Source of the DNA: an uncultured Clostridium sp.
Lineage (GTDB): Bacteria > Bacillota > Clostridia > TANB77 > CAG-508
Assembly (NCBI GenBank): GCA_947648495.1
Contig: CANSOA010000005.1
Span: 1 to 64,000 of the forward strand
Direction: 5' to 3'
DNA length: 64,000 nt
The notes beneath the pieces were generated by a model. The model ran no database searches and was not told the origin of the DNA. It was given only the letters and a program-made list of their open reading frames with translations. The translations under genes were made by a program, and so were the position numbers. Every line of letters starts with the position of its first letter. Position 1 is the first letter of the stretch. Of this stretch, positions 44,101-53,299 are shown piece by piece.

Positions 44101-44116
44101 CAATACGTTCCTTTTT
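44092..44116 (+). terminator. Hairpin at the end of the capsid gene
   Basis: ggagcgta / tacgttcc with a 4-nt loop, then TTTTT. Probably attenuates transcription past the capsid gene. Confidence 0.65.
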
Positions 44117-44141
44117 AAATTTAGTTAAAGGAGGAATGAAT

Positions 44142-44339
44142 ATGCCATACAAAGTGATTTATCCGTTTAAGGATTTAGAAGACAATAACTATATCTATAA
44201 AATTAATGATAAATTTCCGTTTGATGATAAAGAAATTTCGAAAAAAAGAATAAAAGAACTTTCTAGTACAAAAAACAAAATTGGAAAAAGATTGATTGAA
44301 GAAATAGAAGATGAAGCAAATGAAAATATAGAGAAATAG
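44142..44339 (+). CDS. Small head protein, hypothetical
   Basis: 65 residues: Y-K-V-I-Y-P-F-K-D-L-E-D-N-N then a charged helix. It sits between capsid and connector, like the small SH3-like or head-decoration proteins of such phages. ATG 44142 is 7 bp from AGGAGG. Confidence 0.5.
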   Translation: MPYKVIYPFKDLEDNNYIYKINDKFPFDDKEISKKRIKELSSTKNKIGKRLIEEIEDEANENIEK

Positions 44340-44349
44340 AGGTGCTAAT

Positions 44350-44643
44350 ATGAGTGATTTGGGATTAGTGTTTATGATTATTAAAGAGTTTAGAACAGAA
44401 AATCATATTTCACCTTTTCGAGAGAATGAGGAATTTGTGCAGTATGTGAAAGAAGGAATTTTTAGTATTAATCAAAATTGCGGTCAAGAAGTAGATTATG
44501 ACAAAGATTTAGAAGCTAGAAGTTTGCTAAAGAATTATATTTTATATGCAGACCATAAACGTTTAGCAGAATTTAAAGAGTTGTATGGGGGTGAGTATAT
44601 TGAATTACAAGCAAAGTATTACAAATCTTCCTATATACAGTGA
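44350..44643 (+). CDS. Head-tail connector protein (gp6-like)
   Basis: 97 residues, all helix, S-D-L-G-L-V-F-M-I-I-K-E-F at the start. Adaptor under the portal by position and size. It overlaps the next gene by about 50 bp. Confidence 0.65.
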   Translation: MSDLGLVFMIIKEFRTENHISPFRENEEFVQYVKEGIFSINQNCGQEVDYDKDLEARSLLKNYILYADHKRLAEFKELYGGEYIELQAKYYKSSYIQ

Positions 44644-44983
44644 CGGCGTTTTTGAGATTTTTCAAATCAAAACAACAGAGGATACGTATTCGATAGAGTA
44701 TATCAAACTAACAGGCAAGAAGATGTATTTTGAAGAATTGTCTATTTCTGATAAATTGCGTTTTGAAGCAGAGCAGAGAGATAAAAATTTAACTTTAAAG
44801 ATTCGTATTCCGCAGACGAAAGAAATTACTTCAATGAATGTTTTGAAAATTGGAAAAGAGTATCACAAAGTTTATAATGTTTACCATTTTACGAATAAAG
44901 ACGGATTTAAACAAAGTGATTTAACATTAATTAATTATCCAAATGTTAGATTGGAGGGAGAGTTATGGAAAAACAAGAATTGA
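44591..44983 (+). CDS. Head closure protein
   Basis: About 130 residues, beta-rich: L-K-I-R-I-P-Q-T-K-E-I-T and V-L-K-I-G-K-E-Y-H-K-V-Y-N-V, as in SPP1 gp16-type stoppers. GTG 44591 or ATG 44585 both possible; a GGGG tract precedes. Confidence 0.65.
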   Translation: MSILNYKQSITNLPIYSDGVFEIFQIKTTEDTYSIEYIKLTGKKMYFEELSISDKLRFEAEQRDKNLTLKIRIPQTKEITSMNVLKIGKEYHKVYNVYHFTNKDGFKQSDLTLINYPNVRLEGELWKNKN

Positions 44984-45297
44984 TTAAAGTATTACAAAGT
45001 ATTCATGTTGCAGTTAGTGAAGGAATACAGAACGATAAAGATGCAAATAAATTTCCGAGAATTGTGTTCTGGGAGTATTTTTGGGAGCCAATTCCTGCGA
45101 GTGGTGAGGTTTATAATACAAAAGTAACTTACCAAGTATCATTTTTCTCGGATGTCCCAAGACATTTCAAATTACTAGAACTATTAAGAAAATTACACAA
45201 GAATGGAATAAAACCTGCCGTAGAACATGAATATGTTCAAGAGGGAAACTATTTCCATTCTTATTTTGCAATTGAGGTGTTAGAGAATGTCACGTAA
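44965..45297 (+). CDS. Tail terminator-like protein
   Basis: 110 residues with F-W-E-Y-F-W-E and V-T-Y-Q-V-S-F-F-S, the small alpha/beta fold that ends the tail tube. It overlaps neighbours on both sides. Role by position and shape. Confidence 0.6.
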   Translation: MEKQELIKVLQSIHVAVSEGIQNDKDANKFPRIVFWEYFWEPIPASGEVYNTKVTYQVSFFSDVPRHFKLLELLRKLHKNGIKPAVEHEYVQEGNYFHSYFAIEVLENVT

Positions 45298-45733
45298 GTC
45301 ATTACATAATTTAACTAGACAAAAGAATAGTGAATTTGAAAATGTAACAGAAGGTTATGAGGGATTTCAAGCTTTAGCAGATATCGTTGAAAAATATATT
45401 GATGGTGCCGAAAATGTAATTGCGGTCTTAGAAGTAGGAGCAGAGGAATTTGTAAAAGATTTGAAAAAGCTCCCAAAACCGATTTCTAAGCTTAGAAAAA
45501 CAGGATATACACATTTGATCGATTCATTTACCTATGAATCACATGGCAATGAAACAGTAGTCGGATGGGGTAAATACTATGGACCAATGATAGAAAATGG
45601 CTACAAGAAAAAAACAAAAAAGGGATATAAAGAAATGTCAGCAAAGGCACATTTGAATCCTTGCTGGGACAAAAACAAAGAAAAATATTACAAAAAGATG
45701 CTTACAAAACTAGGCATGAATACAAGGGATTAG
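45287..45733 (+). CDS. HK97 gp10-like tail protein
   Basis: 148 residues. G-W-G-K-Y-Y-G-P-M-I-E-N-G and H-L-N-P-C-W-D-K-N are the HK97 gp10 signatures. Connector/tail completion. Confidence 0.85.
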   Translation: MSRKSLHNLTRQKNSEFENVTEGYEGFQALADIVEKYIDGAENVIAVLEVGAEEFVKDLKKLPKPISKLRKTGYTHLIDSFTYESHGNETVVGWGKYYGPMIENGYKKKTKKGYKEMSAKAHLNPCWDKNKEKYYKKMLTKLGMNTRD

Positions 45734-45755
45734 CAAAAGGCTAGTTCCTTTTTTA
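45727..45755 (+). terminator. Hairpin after the gp10-like gene
   Basis: ggattagc / gctagttcc stem, then TTTTTT. Confidence 0.55.
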
Positions 45756-45787
45756 TTAAAAAAATTATTTTAGGAGGAATTTTAATT

Positions 45788-46441
45788 ATGAAAACAAAAA
45801 GACCGATGATTAAGGAAACAGTTGGATCAATATATCATGCATTTAATGCACCAGAAGACGGAAAAGATTTTGATTTAACTAAGTATGAAGAAACTATCAA
45901 AGGAAATTACGGTAAAAAAGTGAGTACTACTGAAAATACTGAAAATACTGTTGTAAGAGGAAGTGGACAAGATTATATGAGTGCGTCTCAAACATCAAGT
46001 GTTGAAAATACTCTTGAAGTACTAGCCTTTCCACCAGATGATACAGCTAGAATGAGAGGAGATAGAGTTACAAAATACGGAGTAACAAGTGGAGCATCAT
46101 CTCAAAGACCATTTTTTGCATTTGGTAAAGTAGTTAAAAAAGTTGGTGGAGCGGTTGAATACAAATGGTATCCAAAATGTCAATTAGCAGAAAATACGGA
46201 TGACATTGAAACATCAGAAGAATCATTTTCAGAACAAAATGACACTTTAACTATCAAAGCATATTCATATAACGATAAAGGAGATAAGTCTTATAGTATT
46301 AATAGTGAAATGAGCAATTTCCCTGAAGGAATTACAGAAGAATTGTTTTTCGAAAATGTGGTAACTTCTGATGAAGATATAGAAAAAATATTAGCAACTT
46401 TAAATTCTGGTACAGAAGGAGAAGAAGTCGAAGGAGCGTAA
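45788..46441 (+). CDS. Major tail tube protein
   Basis: 217 residues, beta-rich, with Y-H-A-F-N-A-P-E-D-G at the start and K-V-V-K-K-V-G-G-A-V-E-Y-K-W-Y-P-K-C in the middle, typical of siphovirus tail tubes. AGGAGG site. It has its own hairpin downstream. Confidence 0.85.
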   Translation: MKTKRPMIKETVGSIYHAFNAPEDGKDFDLTKYEETIKGNYGKKVSTTENTENTVVRGSGQDYMSASQTSSVENTLEVLAFPPDDTARMRGDRVTKYGVTSGASSQRPFFAFGKVVKKVGGAVEYKWYPKCQLAENTDDIETSEESFSEQNDTLTIKAYSYNDKGDKSYSINSEMSNFPEGITEELFFENVVTSDEDIEKILATLNSGTEGEEVEGA

Positions 46442-46450
46442 ATAAATAGA

Positions 46451-46477
46451 GGCTCTAAAATAAAATTAGAGCCTTTT
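46451..46477 (+). terminator. Hairpin after the tail tube gene
   Basis: ggctcta / tagagcc with a 9-nt loop and TTTT. Confidence 0.7.
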
Positions 46478-46501
46478 ATTGAATAAAGAAAGGAAGAAGA
46501 T

Positions 46502-46834
46502 ATGAAACAATTAGAGATTGAATTGAGAAATGGAGAGGGTCTAGTTTTAGAGGTTACACCACTTTTTTTGGAGTATGCACAAGATTATGAGGGTGGAATT
46601 GAACAATTGCAAATAGATGCAAACAGTTCTAATAAAATAGCGAATGCACGTGTAACAAATCATTTATTATATACAATTATTGCTTCTAATTACAAAGAAG
46701 AATTGAGTTATAGTGAAGCGGTGCGACTTGTGAAAGTAGAAGATATTGCAAAGATTATTGGATTTATTAATGAGGAACTTCCAGAAGCGAAAGAAGTTTT
46801 TAATAAGTCAGACAAGATAAAACATAGAAGATAA
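46502..46834 (+). CDS. Tail assembly chaperone
   Basis: 110 residues, helical, placed between tail tube and tape measure where the chaperone always lies. I saw no convincing -1 slippery site or extended frame, so only the short form is called. A hairpin follows. Confidence 0.7.
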   Translation: MKQLEIELRNGEGLVLEVTPLFLEYAQDYEGGIEQLQIDANSSNKIANARVTNHLLYTIIASNYKEELSYSEAVRLVKVEDIAKIIGFINEELPEAKEVFNKSDKIKHRR

Positions 46835-46859
46835 TTTTTCGAACATATAAAAGAAAGAG

Positions 46860-46882
46860 CATCAGGTTTTCTGATGTTTTTT
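46860..46882 (+). terminator. Hairpin before the tape measure gene
   Basis: catcag / ctgatg with a 5-nt loop and TTTTTT. Similar to the repeated hairpins at 54133 and 54912. Confidence 0.65.
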
Positions 46883-46906
46883 ACTATGTAAGAAAGGAGA
46901 CACAAA

Positions 46907-49900
46907 ATGGCAGATGATTTAAAACGTGTTGGTTTAGTTTTTAAAGAAGATGGTGCAGTTAATTTTAGAAAGTCACTGCAAGAAGTTAATATTGAAATGA
47001 ATAAAAACTATAATCAATTCAAATTAACACAAAGTCAATGGGACAAGTCAACAAAATCAACTGAAAAACTAAAAGCTGAGCAAGAATATCTTGGAAATGC
47101 AATTGAAATACAAGGTGATAGAGTAGAAGTTTTACGAAGGCAATTGGAAGAATTAGAAAATGCAGAGAACAAAGATATAACTGCTATTAAGAAAAAACAA
47201 AACGAACTAACAAGCGCGGAAATAAAACTTAAAAATTATGAAAAACAATTAAAAGATGTAACAGGGCAACTAAACAACTCTGGAAAAGCATGGGAAGAAA
47301 ATGGAAAGAAGCTTGAAAAGTATGGTTCAAACATACAAAATGCTGGCAAAAAGATGATGGGAGCGTCGACAGGAATTGCTGCTTTAGGAACGGGAGCGAT
47401 TGTGACGGCAACTAACTTTGAAGATGCTATGCGTCAAGTTGCTGCAACAATGGGAATTACTGCTGATGAAATTGCAAATGGTAGCGAAGCGTATAAAATA
47501 TTGGAAGATGCTGCAAAGCAATGTGGAGAAAATACAAAATATTCTGCGAGTGAAGCTGCAGAGGCACTTAATTATTTAGCTTTGGCTGGATATGATGCGC
47601 AAAAATCGGCAGAAACTTTGCCTAAGATTCTTAATCTTGCAGCTGCTGGAAATTTGGATTTGGCGACTGCATCTGACATGGTGACTGACGCAATGGCTGC
47701 TTTAAACATGGAAACAAAAGATTTAGACAAGTATATTGATGAAATGGCAAAAACGTCTCAAAAATCGAATACGAGTGTTGGACAGTTAGGAGAGGCAACA
47801 CTTACTTGTGCTGGAACTGTTAAATTGGCGAATATGAGTTTAGAGACAATGAATGCGGAACTTGGTATTTTGGCGAATAATGGTATTAAGGGAGCAGAAG
47901 GGGGAACACATTTAAGAAATATTATACTTTCTTTAACTTCTCCAACTGACGTAGCAGCAAAAGCTTTAAAGAATCTTGGAATTAAAGTTACAGACAGTAG
48001 CGGAAATATTCGAGATATGAACGACATTATGGCTGATTTTAATAAAAAATTAGCAGGTATGAGCGATGAAAAGAAAACAAATATCATTTCACAAATTTTT
48101 AATAAGACAGATATTTCGGCAGTTAACGCATTGATTAAAGGTTCTGGGGAAGAATTTGCAAATTTGAAAAAAGAGATTTCAAACAGTAGCGGTGCAGCAC
48201 AAGATATGGCAGATACAATGAATAGTAGTTTAAAAGGTCAATTAACATTAGTAAAATCACAGTTAGAGGCAATTGCGATTAAATTAGGTAATAAGCTAAT
48301 GCCGATTGTAAAAGACTGTGTAAAGAAAATTAGTGATTTGGCGACATGGTTTTCTAATTTAAACGACAAGCAAGCTGAAACAGTATTAAAAATAGCTGGG
48401 ATTGTTGCTGCTGCTGGACCACTTTTAGTGATTGTTGGAAAGATAACATCGTTATTAGGAAGTGGAATAAAAACAATAGGCGTAGTAAATCAAGCAATTG
48501 GCGTAATGGGAGGAACAATTACCAGTACATCTATGGCAGTGAATGGTTTGGCAGCTGTATTTGGTACGGTATTTAGTCCAGTAGGTGCAATTTGTTTAGG
48601 AGTAACGGCAGCCGTTGCTGGAATTGCAATTGCAGTTCAATTAGCAGAAAAAGATTCCAAAGAGGCATTTTCAAATATGGGAAATGCAGCAAATGATTTT
48701 ATTTCTGGTATTGATAATGCACAATCTCATTTAAATGATTTTAACTCTACATTATTTGTTTCATCACAAGAACAACAAGAATTACAAACACAAATGGACG
48801 AGGTACAGCAGGGAATTACAGGCATTTGTAAAACGGCATCAGATGAAAGGAGAGGGTATACACAAGAGGAGATTACGCAACTAGATGAATATTTTACAAA
48901 ATTAAGGGAATTAAATCAAAGAGAAATTGAAATACAACAAGCAATATCAGATGCAATTACACAACAAGCTGTAACTAATTCACAAACATTTCAGGGGACT
49001 TTAGAAGAATATAAGACACAAAGTCAAGAATGGATAAAAACAGCAGAAGAACAAAAAACGAAAACAATAGAATTAATTGAAAAACAATCAATTGAAATGG
49101 TTGCATTGTTGAATCAAAGGTACGGCGAACAAGCCAATATACAAAACGAAGCATATGCAACTGAATACAATAATATAATGGCGCAAAAACAAAGTAAAAT
49201 TGATGTTGCAAATGCAGAGGTGGCAGAAGTGTCGCAGGCTTATACGAATGGATACTTAGAAAGAGCAAAGCAAAGTGATGGATTTTACAATATTATTAGT
49301 CAATATAATTCTCAATTGGAAAATGAGAATACAAGACATAACTCTGTAATTGATTCAATTAATAACAATGCTTATTTGACAGAAGCACAACGACAACAGG
49401 AAATACAAAAGGCAAACGAAGAACATTCAGATGAATTAAGAAAAGTTTGGAAGAAAATATATAAGGATATGGACGAAAGCCAAGAAGAACAGCTTGGCGT
49501 CTGGCTGGCAAATGTAGCACAGACTGAATTATACGGTGGACAGATAGATGATGAAACACAAAAAATTGTTGATTCAATATTAGAAAGTTACGATTCAATG
49601 CCAAAAGGAACGCGTGAATCAATGGAAAATGCGATGAAACCGATGTTAGAAGAAATGGAAAAGAAAGAACCGTCATTGTTTGCAAAGGCTTCTGGAATTG
49701 CAAACGGTATATTATCAAGATTAAATAAGGCATTTGACATACATTCTCCTTCAAGAAAGACAAGAGAAATATTTAAAAATGTAATGCTTGGTATGGAAAA
49801 AGGGATAGAAGAACAAGAAAAAGATTTATATAATAAAACAGAAGATGTTGCTGAAAATGTAATGGATAGTTTAAATGGAATACAACCTAATACACAAGTA

Positions 49901-50065
49901 GGATACTCTTTTTCTGGTAGTTCAATTTCTAATGCTATTGACTATAATAAACTATCATCAGTATTAACAAACTCTTTTCTAATTGCATTAAATAAATGTA
50001 AGCTAACTTTAGATGAAGATGGGTTTGCAAGGATAGTAAAAGATGAATTATATAAAGTAGTGTAA
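46907..50065 (+). CDS. Tail tape measure protein
   Basis: 1052 residues. It sets tail length and is ejected with DNA. Coiled N-terminus (30-145), then the tape-measure core around 170-420 (M-R-Q-V-A-A-T-M-G-I-T; A-L-A-G-Y-D; A-E-L-G-I-L-A-N-N-G-I-K-G), hydrophobic helices around 480-585, a long coiled region to about 900, and the C-terminal F-D-I-H-S-P-S-R-K-T-R. Large hydrophobic stretches may form the membrane channel. Confidence 0.93.
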   Translation: MADDLKRVGLVFKEDGAVNFRKSLQEVNIEMNKNYNQFKLTQSQWDKSTKSTEKLKAEQEYLGNAIEIQGDRVEVLRRQLEELENAENKDITAIKKKQNELTSAEIKLKNYEKQLKDVTGQLNNSGKAWEENGKKLEKYGSNIQNAGKKMMGASTGIAALGTGAIVTATNFEDAMRQVAATMGITADEIANGSEAYKILEDAAKQCGENTKYSASEAAEALNYLALAGYDAQKSAETLPKILNLAAAGNLDLATASDMVTDAMAALNMETKDLDKYIDEMAKTSQKSNTSVGQLGEATLTCAGTVKLANMSLETMNAELGILANNGIKGAEGGTHLRNIILSLTSPTDVAAKALKNLGIKVTDSSGNIRDMNDIMADFNKKLAGMSDEKKTNIISQIFNKTDISAVNALIKGSGEEFANLKKEISNSSGAAQDMADTMNSSLKGQLTLVKSQLEAIAIKLGNKLMPIVKDCVKKISDLATWFSNLNDKQAETVLKIAGIVAAAGPLLVIVGKITSLLGSGIKTIGVVNQAIGVMGGTITSTSMAVNGLAAVFGTVFSPVGAICLGVTAAVAGIAIAVQLAEKDSKEAFSNMGNAANDFISGIDNAQSHLNDFNSTLFVSSQEQQELQTQMDEVQQGITGICKTASDERRGYTQEEITQLDEYFTKLRELNQREIEIQQAISDAITQQAVTNSQTFQGTLEEYKTQSQEWIKTAEEQKTKTIELIEKQSIEMVALLNQRYGEQANIQNEAYATEYNNIMAQKQSKIDVANAEVAEVSQAYTNGYLERAKQSDGFYNIISQYNSQLENENTRHNSVIDSINNNAYLTEAQRQQEIQKANEEHSDELRKVWKKIYKDMDESQEEQLGVWLANVAQTELYGGQIDDETQKIVDSILESYDSMPKGTRESMENAMKPMLEEMEKKEPSLFAKASGIANGILSRLNKAFDIHSPSRKTREIFKNVMLGMEKGIEEQEKDLYNKTEDVAENVMDSLNGIQPNTQVGYSFSGSSISNAIDYNKLSSVLTNSFLIALNKCKLTLDEDGFARIVKDELYKVV

Positions 50066-50158
50066 AAGATATTTGTCGAATTGAACAGAATTATGTCGGA
50101 CGATTTTTCTTGTAATATTCTGTAGAAGAATGTAGAATAATTGCAAGGGGGATTAAGA

Positions 50159-50665
50159 ATGAATATAAAAAGGTTGATACTACTTATTGTTGTTATATTA
50201 GTTATGTTATTTGGATTAACTGCTTGTAATAATATAAAGGAAAGACAACAAATAACGGCAGAAGATATTGTTGTTAAATTAAAAGAAAAAGGATTGAACA
50301 TTGGGAAATATGTAACATATACAGAAGAAACAGATTTAAATAACTTGTTAGGAAGACCCAATCAGTACATTTCAAAGACTACTTTCGAAGTTATTGGAAT
50401 AGAACAAATTAACAGTACGTTGGATTCAGATAGTTTCTCGGAAGAGGAAATAAATGAACCTACAGGAGGAACAATCGAAGTTTTTAATAATGAAGAAGAC
50501 ATGAAAAAAAGAAAAGAGTATGTTGAAGCTATTTCATCAAGTATGTCAGCATTGGCTGAATATTCTTATGGTAAAGGGTGTGCATTATTAAGATTAGACC
50601 ATGAATTAACTCCAAGTCAAGCAAAGGAATACGAGAAAGCTTTTTATGAGATTATAGAAGATTAA
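50159..50665 (+). CDS. Prophage lipoprotein
   Basis: 168 residues. Signal peptide with lipobox L-T-A-C at about residue 22; the rest is soluble. First gene of the accessory block between tape measure and distal tail. A surface lipoprotein from a prophage often blocks superinfection; that role is a guess. ATG 50159 after AGGGGG. Confidence 0.65.
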   Translation: MNIKRLILLIVVILVMLFGLTACNNIKERQQITAEDIVVKLKEKGLNIGKYVTYTEETDLNNLLGRPNQYISKTTFEVIGIEQINSTLDSDSFSEEEINEPTGGTIEVFNNEEDMKKRKEYVEAISSSMSALAEYSYGKGCALLRLDHELTPSQAKEYEKAFYEIIED

Positions 50666-50680
50666 AAAGGAGGAAATTAT

Positions 50681-51448
50681 ATGGAAAAAGAAATTAAAAG
50701 ATTAAGAATAGTAGTAATCATATTAGCAATAATTGCTATTTTGGAGTTTTTTATAATTGCAAATAACACTAATGATACAGTGGCACAAGTCAATAGTAAT
50801 ACTACAGTAGGATATATTGATAAAAATTCAAATTTGGAGGATACAAGCAAAGAATTAACAGATGATGAAATCAAAGATAATATTCTTGTTGAATTTGCTG
50901 GAATAACAGCAAGTGGGGATTTTGTTTTAAAGGTTACGAATAATAATGATAGAACTGTTATAATTGATAATATAGAAACAATATTTAGAGATGAAAACAA
51001 TACTTTTGCAGAAAAAGCAGAAACACACGATGAGTATTTTGGAATACAAGCACACAAAACAATTTATGTTTATAACTGGGGATTTGAAAAAGACTTTTCG
51101 AAATATTCGAACTATGAGTTTAATGTCAATTTGGCTAATTCATCTTATATTTTAGAAAAAGAAACAGTAGATAATTTTGAGGTAACAGCAAATAATTCAG
51201 GTGAACAAATAGCGGTTGAAATTAAAAATAATAATAAATTTTCTATCAAGTATGTAAAAATAAATATAGTTTATTTTAAAAACGGAGAAGTTATTGGAAT
51301 ACAAAGGGGAACAGACATAATGAGCAATGCAACTTCGCCACAAGGAACGACATATATAAATGTAGAATATCCAGAAGATAGCAAATATAAGGAAGTATCA
51401 TTTGATGATTATGAAGTATATTTAATATCAGCAGATATAGTAAGATAA
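50681..51448 (+). CDS. Membrane-anchored hypothetical protein
   Basis: 255 residues: N-terminal membrane helix (residues 6-26), then an exported beta-sandwich-like domain with two similar halves (F-V-L-K-V-T-N-N-N-D-R-T and I-A-V-E-I-K-N-N-N-K-F). Cotranscribed with the lipoprotein. Lysogenic-conversion role possible; no family recognised. Confidence 0.55.
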   Translation: MEKEIKRLRIVVIILAIIAILEFFIIANNTNDTVAQVNSNTTVGYIDKNSNLEDTSKELTDDEIKDNILVEFAGITASGDFVLKVTNNNDRTVIIDNIETIFRDENNTFAEKAETHDEYFGIQAHKTIYVYNWGFEKDFSKYSNYEFNVNLANSSYILEKETVDNFEVTANNSGEQIAVEIKNNNKFSIKYVKINIVYFKNGEVIGIQRGTDIMSNATSPQGTTYINVEYPEDSKYKEVSFDDYEVYLISADIVR

Positions 51449-51477
51449 TTTATAAAGTAAAGAGGAGTAGTTGTTAT

Positions 51478-51508
51478 AAAAACACTTACTTAGGTAGGTG
51501 TTTTTATT
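51478..51508 (+). terminator. Terminator after the membrane protein gene
   Basis: aacacttac / gtaggtgtt stem with T run. Confidence 0.7.
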
Positions 51509-51544
51509 TTGTAGAAAATAATTAAAAAAATTAAAAAATACCTC

Positions 51545-51583
51545 TTGACAAAAGACTGATTGAATGATAAACTTAAATCAGTC
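51545..51583 (+). promoter_or_regulatory. Promoter and autoregulatory operator of the ribbon-helix-helix gene
   Basis: TTGACA (51545-51550), 17-bp spacer, TAAACT (51568-51573). The inverted repeat gactgatt (51553-51560) / aatcagtc (51576-51583) covers the spacer and start point, a good site for a dimeric repressor. Confidence 0.65.
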
Positions 51584-51599
51584 GAAAGGAGGGAGGAAA

Positions 51600-51746
51600 A
51601 TAAAAACTTTAACTTTAAGGCTTGATGATGATTTTCATAAGGCATTGAAAATGAAGTGCATACAAGATGATACAGACATGACAACATATATATTAAATCT
51701 TATAAAAAAAGATATGAATTATCAAAATCAAGAACAAAAAAAGTAG
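51600..51746 (+). CDS. Ribbon-helix-helix regulator, apparent ATA start
   Basis: About 48 residues: K-T-L-T-L-R-L-D-D-D-F-H-K-A-L-K-M-K, the Arc/CopG strand and helix, then M-T-T-Y-I-L-N-L-I-K-K-D. AAAGGAGGG (51586-51594) is followed 6 bp later by ATA. The only ATG in frame, 51564, overlaps the -10 box and lies before the ribosome site, so it is an unlikely start. Probably an autorepressor or antitoxin; no toxin gene is adjacent. Confidence 0.6.
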   Translation: MKTLTLRLDDDFHKALKMKCIQDDTDMTTYILNLIKKDMNYQNQEQKK

Positions 51747-51747
51747 G

Positions 51748-51782
51748 ATATTTGTCGCACGACCAAGCACAAACAAATATCC
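51748..51782 (+). terminator. Hairpin after the ribbon-helix-helix gene
   Basis: ggatatttgt / aaatatcc arms; no strong T tract, so termination is uncertain. Confidence 0.4.
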
Positions 51783-51877
51783 AATCAAACAGAGATTAAC
51801 TCTATCTATGAAATATTATATCATAAGATAGAAAAAATCTCAACATTTTTTTAGAAAAAATAGGAGGTTTTTTTATT

Positions 51878-52066
51878 ATGGAAAAAAATTATATTTCAGA
51901 GCACGAAGAAACATGTTTTTATGCTGATATAAAAAGCAAAACTTATGGATTTTGTATTAATATTAAAGATTTAGACAGAGCAGAAGAAATTATGAAACGC
52001 TTTAAAGAAACTAGAAAAGAACAATATGAAGCATGGCAACAAGAATTGAAAGTAGGTGTTGCATAA
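51878..52066 (+). CDS. Small hypothetical protein
   Basis: 62 residues, acidic start and a helical, Arg/Glu-rich end. TAGGAGG site. Coupled to the next gene (TAATG overlap). Confidence 0.45.
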   Translation: MEKNYISEHEETCFYADIKSKTYGFCINIKDLDRAEEIMKRFKETRKEQYEAWQQELKVGVA

Positions 52067-52338
52067 TGGAAAATTTATTTGTAAAAGAAGATGTATATCA
52101 AGAAATTAAAAGGAAAATGAACAAGAAAGATGATTGTTTTACAAAAAAGGAAATGGCAGAATATACAAGACTATTAAAAGAAAACTTAGGAGAATGCAGA
52201 AATATTAATAAGATAGTATTCAAAATTACAGGAAGAATTTACAGAGGAGTGACCAACGGAAGATTTACGTCTGAAGAAGCATTAACAAGTTTAAATAAGA
52301 AAGTAGGTGCTGTAAATGAAAGATTTACAAATATTTAA
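52066..52338 (+). CDS. Hypothetical phage protein
   Basis: 90 residues, basic and helical. Starts inside the stop region of the gene before it and overlaps the antirepressor by 23 bp. Unknown function. Confidence 0.45.
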   Translation: MENLFVKEDVYQEIKRKMNKKDDCFTKKEMAEYTRLLKENLGECRNINKIVFKITGRIYRGVTNGRFTSEEALTSLNKKVGAVNERFTNI

Positions 52339-53083
52339 AAATGAAGAATTTGGAGAGATTCAAATAATAGAAGAAAATGAAAAGTATGAATTTGAAGCAA
52401 CAGGAATTGCAAAAATATTAGGATATGCAAATCCACATGATGCTATAAAAAGGCATTGTAAAAAAGATGGGGTCGTGAAACGCGAGGTCATCGATAATTT
52501 AGGAAGAAGACAAGAAAAGAATTTTATCAATGAGGGAAATCTGTATAGACTAATTACACATTCAAAATTGCCGGATGCAGAGAGATTCGAAAAGTGGGTT
52601 TTTGATGAGGTGCTACCATCAATAAGAAAAACAGGAGGATATATAGCAGGTGAAGAAAATATGAGTGAAGATGAACTTGTATTAAAAGCCATGACTGTTT
52701 TAAACAAGAAAGTAGAAAATTTGAGATTACAAAATGAAAAATTAAAGAATAGAATTGAAGAACAAAAACCTAAGGTATTATTTGCTGATTCAGTTGAAAC
52801 AAGTAAGACTAGTGTCTTGATTGGAGAATTAGCAAAAATCATAAAACAAAATGGACATGATATAGGACAAAATAGATTGTTCAAATGGTTAAGAAATAAC
52901 AATTACTTGATAAGTCGAAGAGGAACGGATTATAATATGCCAACACAAAAGTCAATGAATTTACAATTATTTGAGGTAAAAGAAACAACAATAACACATA
53001 GTGATGGACATATAAGCATAAGTAAAACACCGAAAGTTACAGGAAAAGGGCAAGTCTACTTTGTAAATAAGTTTGTAAATTAA
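52316..53083 (+). CDS. Phage antirepressor (BRO-N plus KilAC)
   Basis: 255 residues. BRO-N domain (1-105: A-T-G-I-A-K-I-L-G-Y-A-N-P, then L-Y-R-L-I-T-H-S-K-L-P-D-A-E-R-F-E-K-W-V-F), coiled linker, and KilAC C-terminus (L-A-K-I-I-K-Q-N-G, L-F-K-W-L-R-N-N-N-Y-L). It counters a repressor. Unusual place, in the late region, as part of the accessory block. Confidence 0.85.
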   Translation: MKDLQIFKNEEFGEIQIIEENEKYEFEATGIAKILGYANPHDAIKRHCKKDGVVKREVIDNLGRRQEKNFINEGNLYRLITHSKLPDAERFEKWVFDEVLPSIRKTGGYIAGEENMSEDELVLKAMTVLNKKVENLRLQNEKLKNRIEEQKPKVLFADSVETSKTSVLIGELAKIIKQNGHDIGQNRLFKWLRNNNYLISRRGTDYNMPTQKSMNLQLFEVKETTITHSDGHISISKTPKVTGKGQVYFVNKFVN

Positions 53084-53109
53084 TAAAAGATTGAAAAGAG
53101 GTAAATGTT

Positions 53110-53298
53110 ATGATAAAATTTTATATGAATTGTAAATGTGGAAGTAAAGCAAAATTCATTATTAAAGAAGATGAAAATGAAGTAATAAATGCAAGCGAAA
53201 TTTTAACAGGAGCAATTTTTAAATGTCAAGATTGCGGAAGAAAGTATATAACAGGGGATTGGGACGAGACATTTGCATTAAGTGAAGAGGATTGGTAA
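53110..53298 (+). CDS. Zinc-ribbon protein
   Basis: 62 residues with C-K-C and C-Q-D-C-G-R-K-Y, one zinc site. Role unknown. Its stop overlaps the region before the next start. Confidence 0.55.
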   Translation: MIKFYMNCKCGSKAKFIIKEDENEVINASEILTGAIFKCQDCGRKYITGDWDETFALSEEDW

Positions 53299-53299
53299 A

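Noticed and set aside
46502..46882. Programmed -1 frameshift in the tail assembly chaperone
   Set aside because: No convincing slippery heptamer and no extended downstream frame; a hairpin terminator follows instead.
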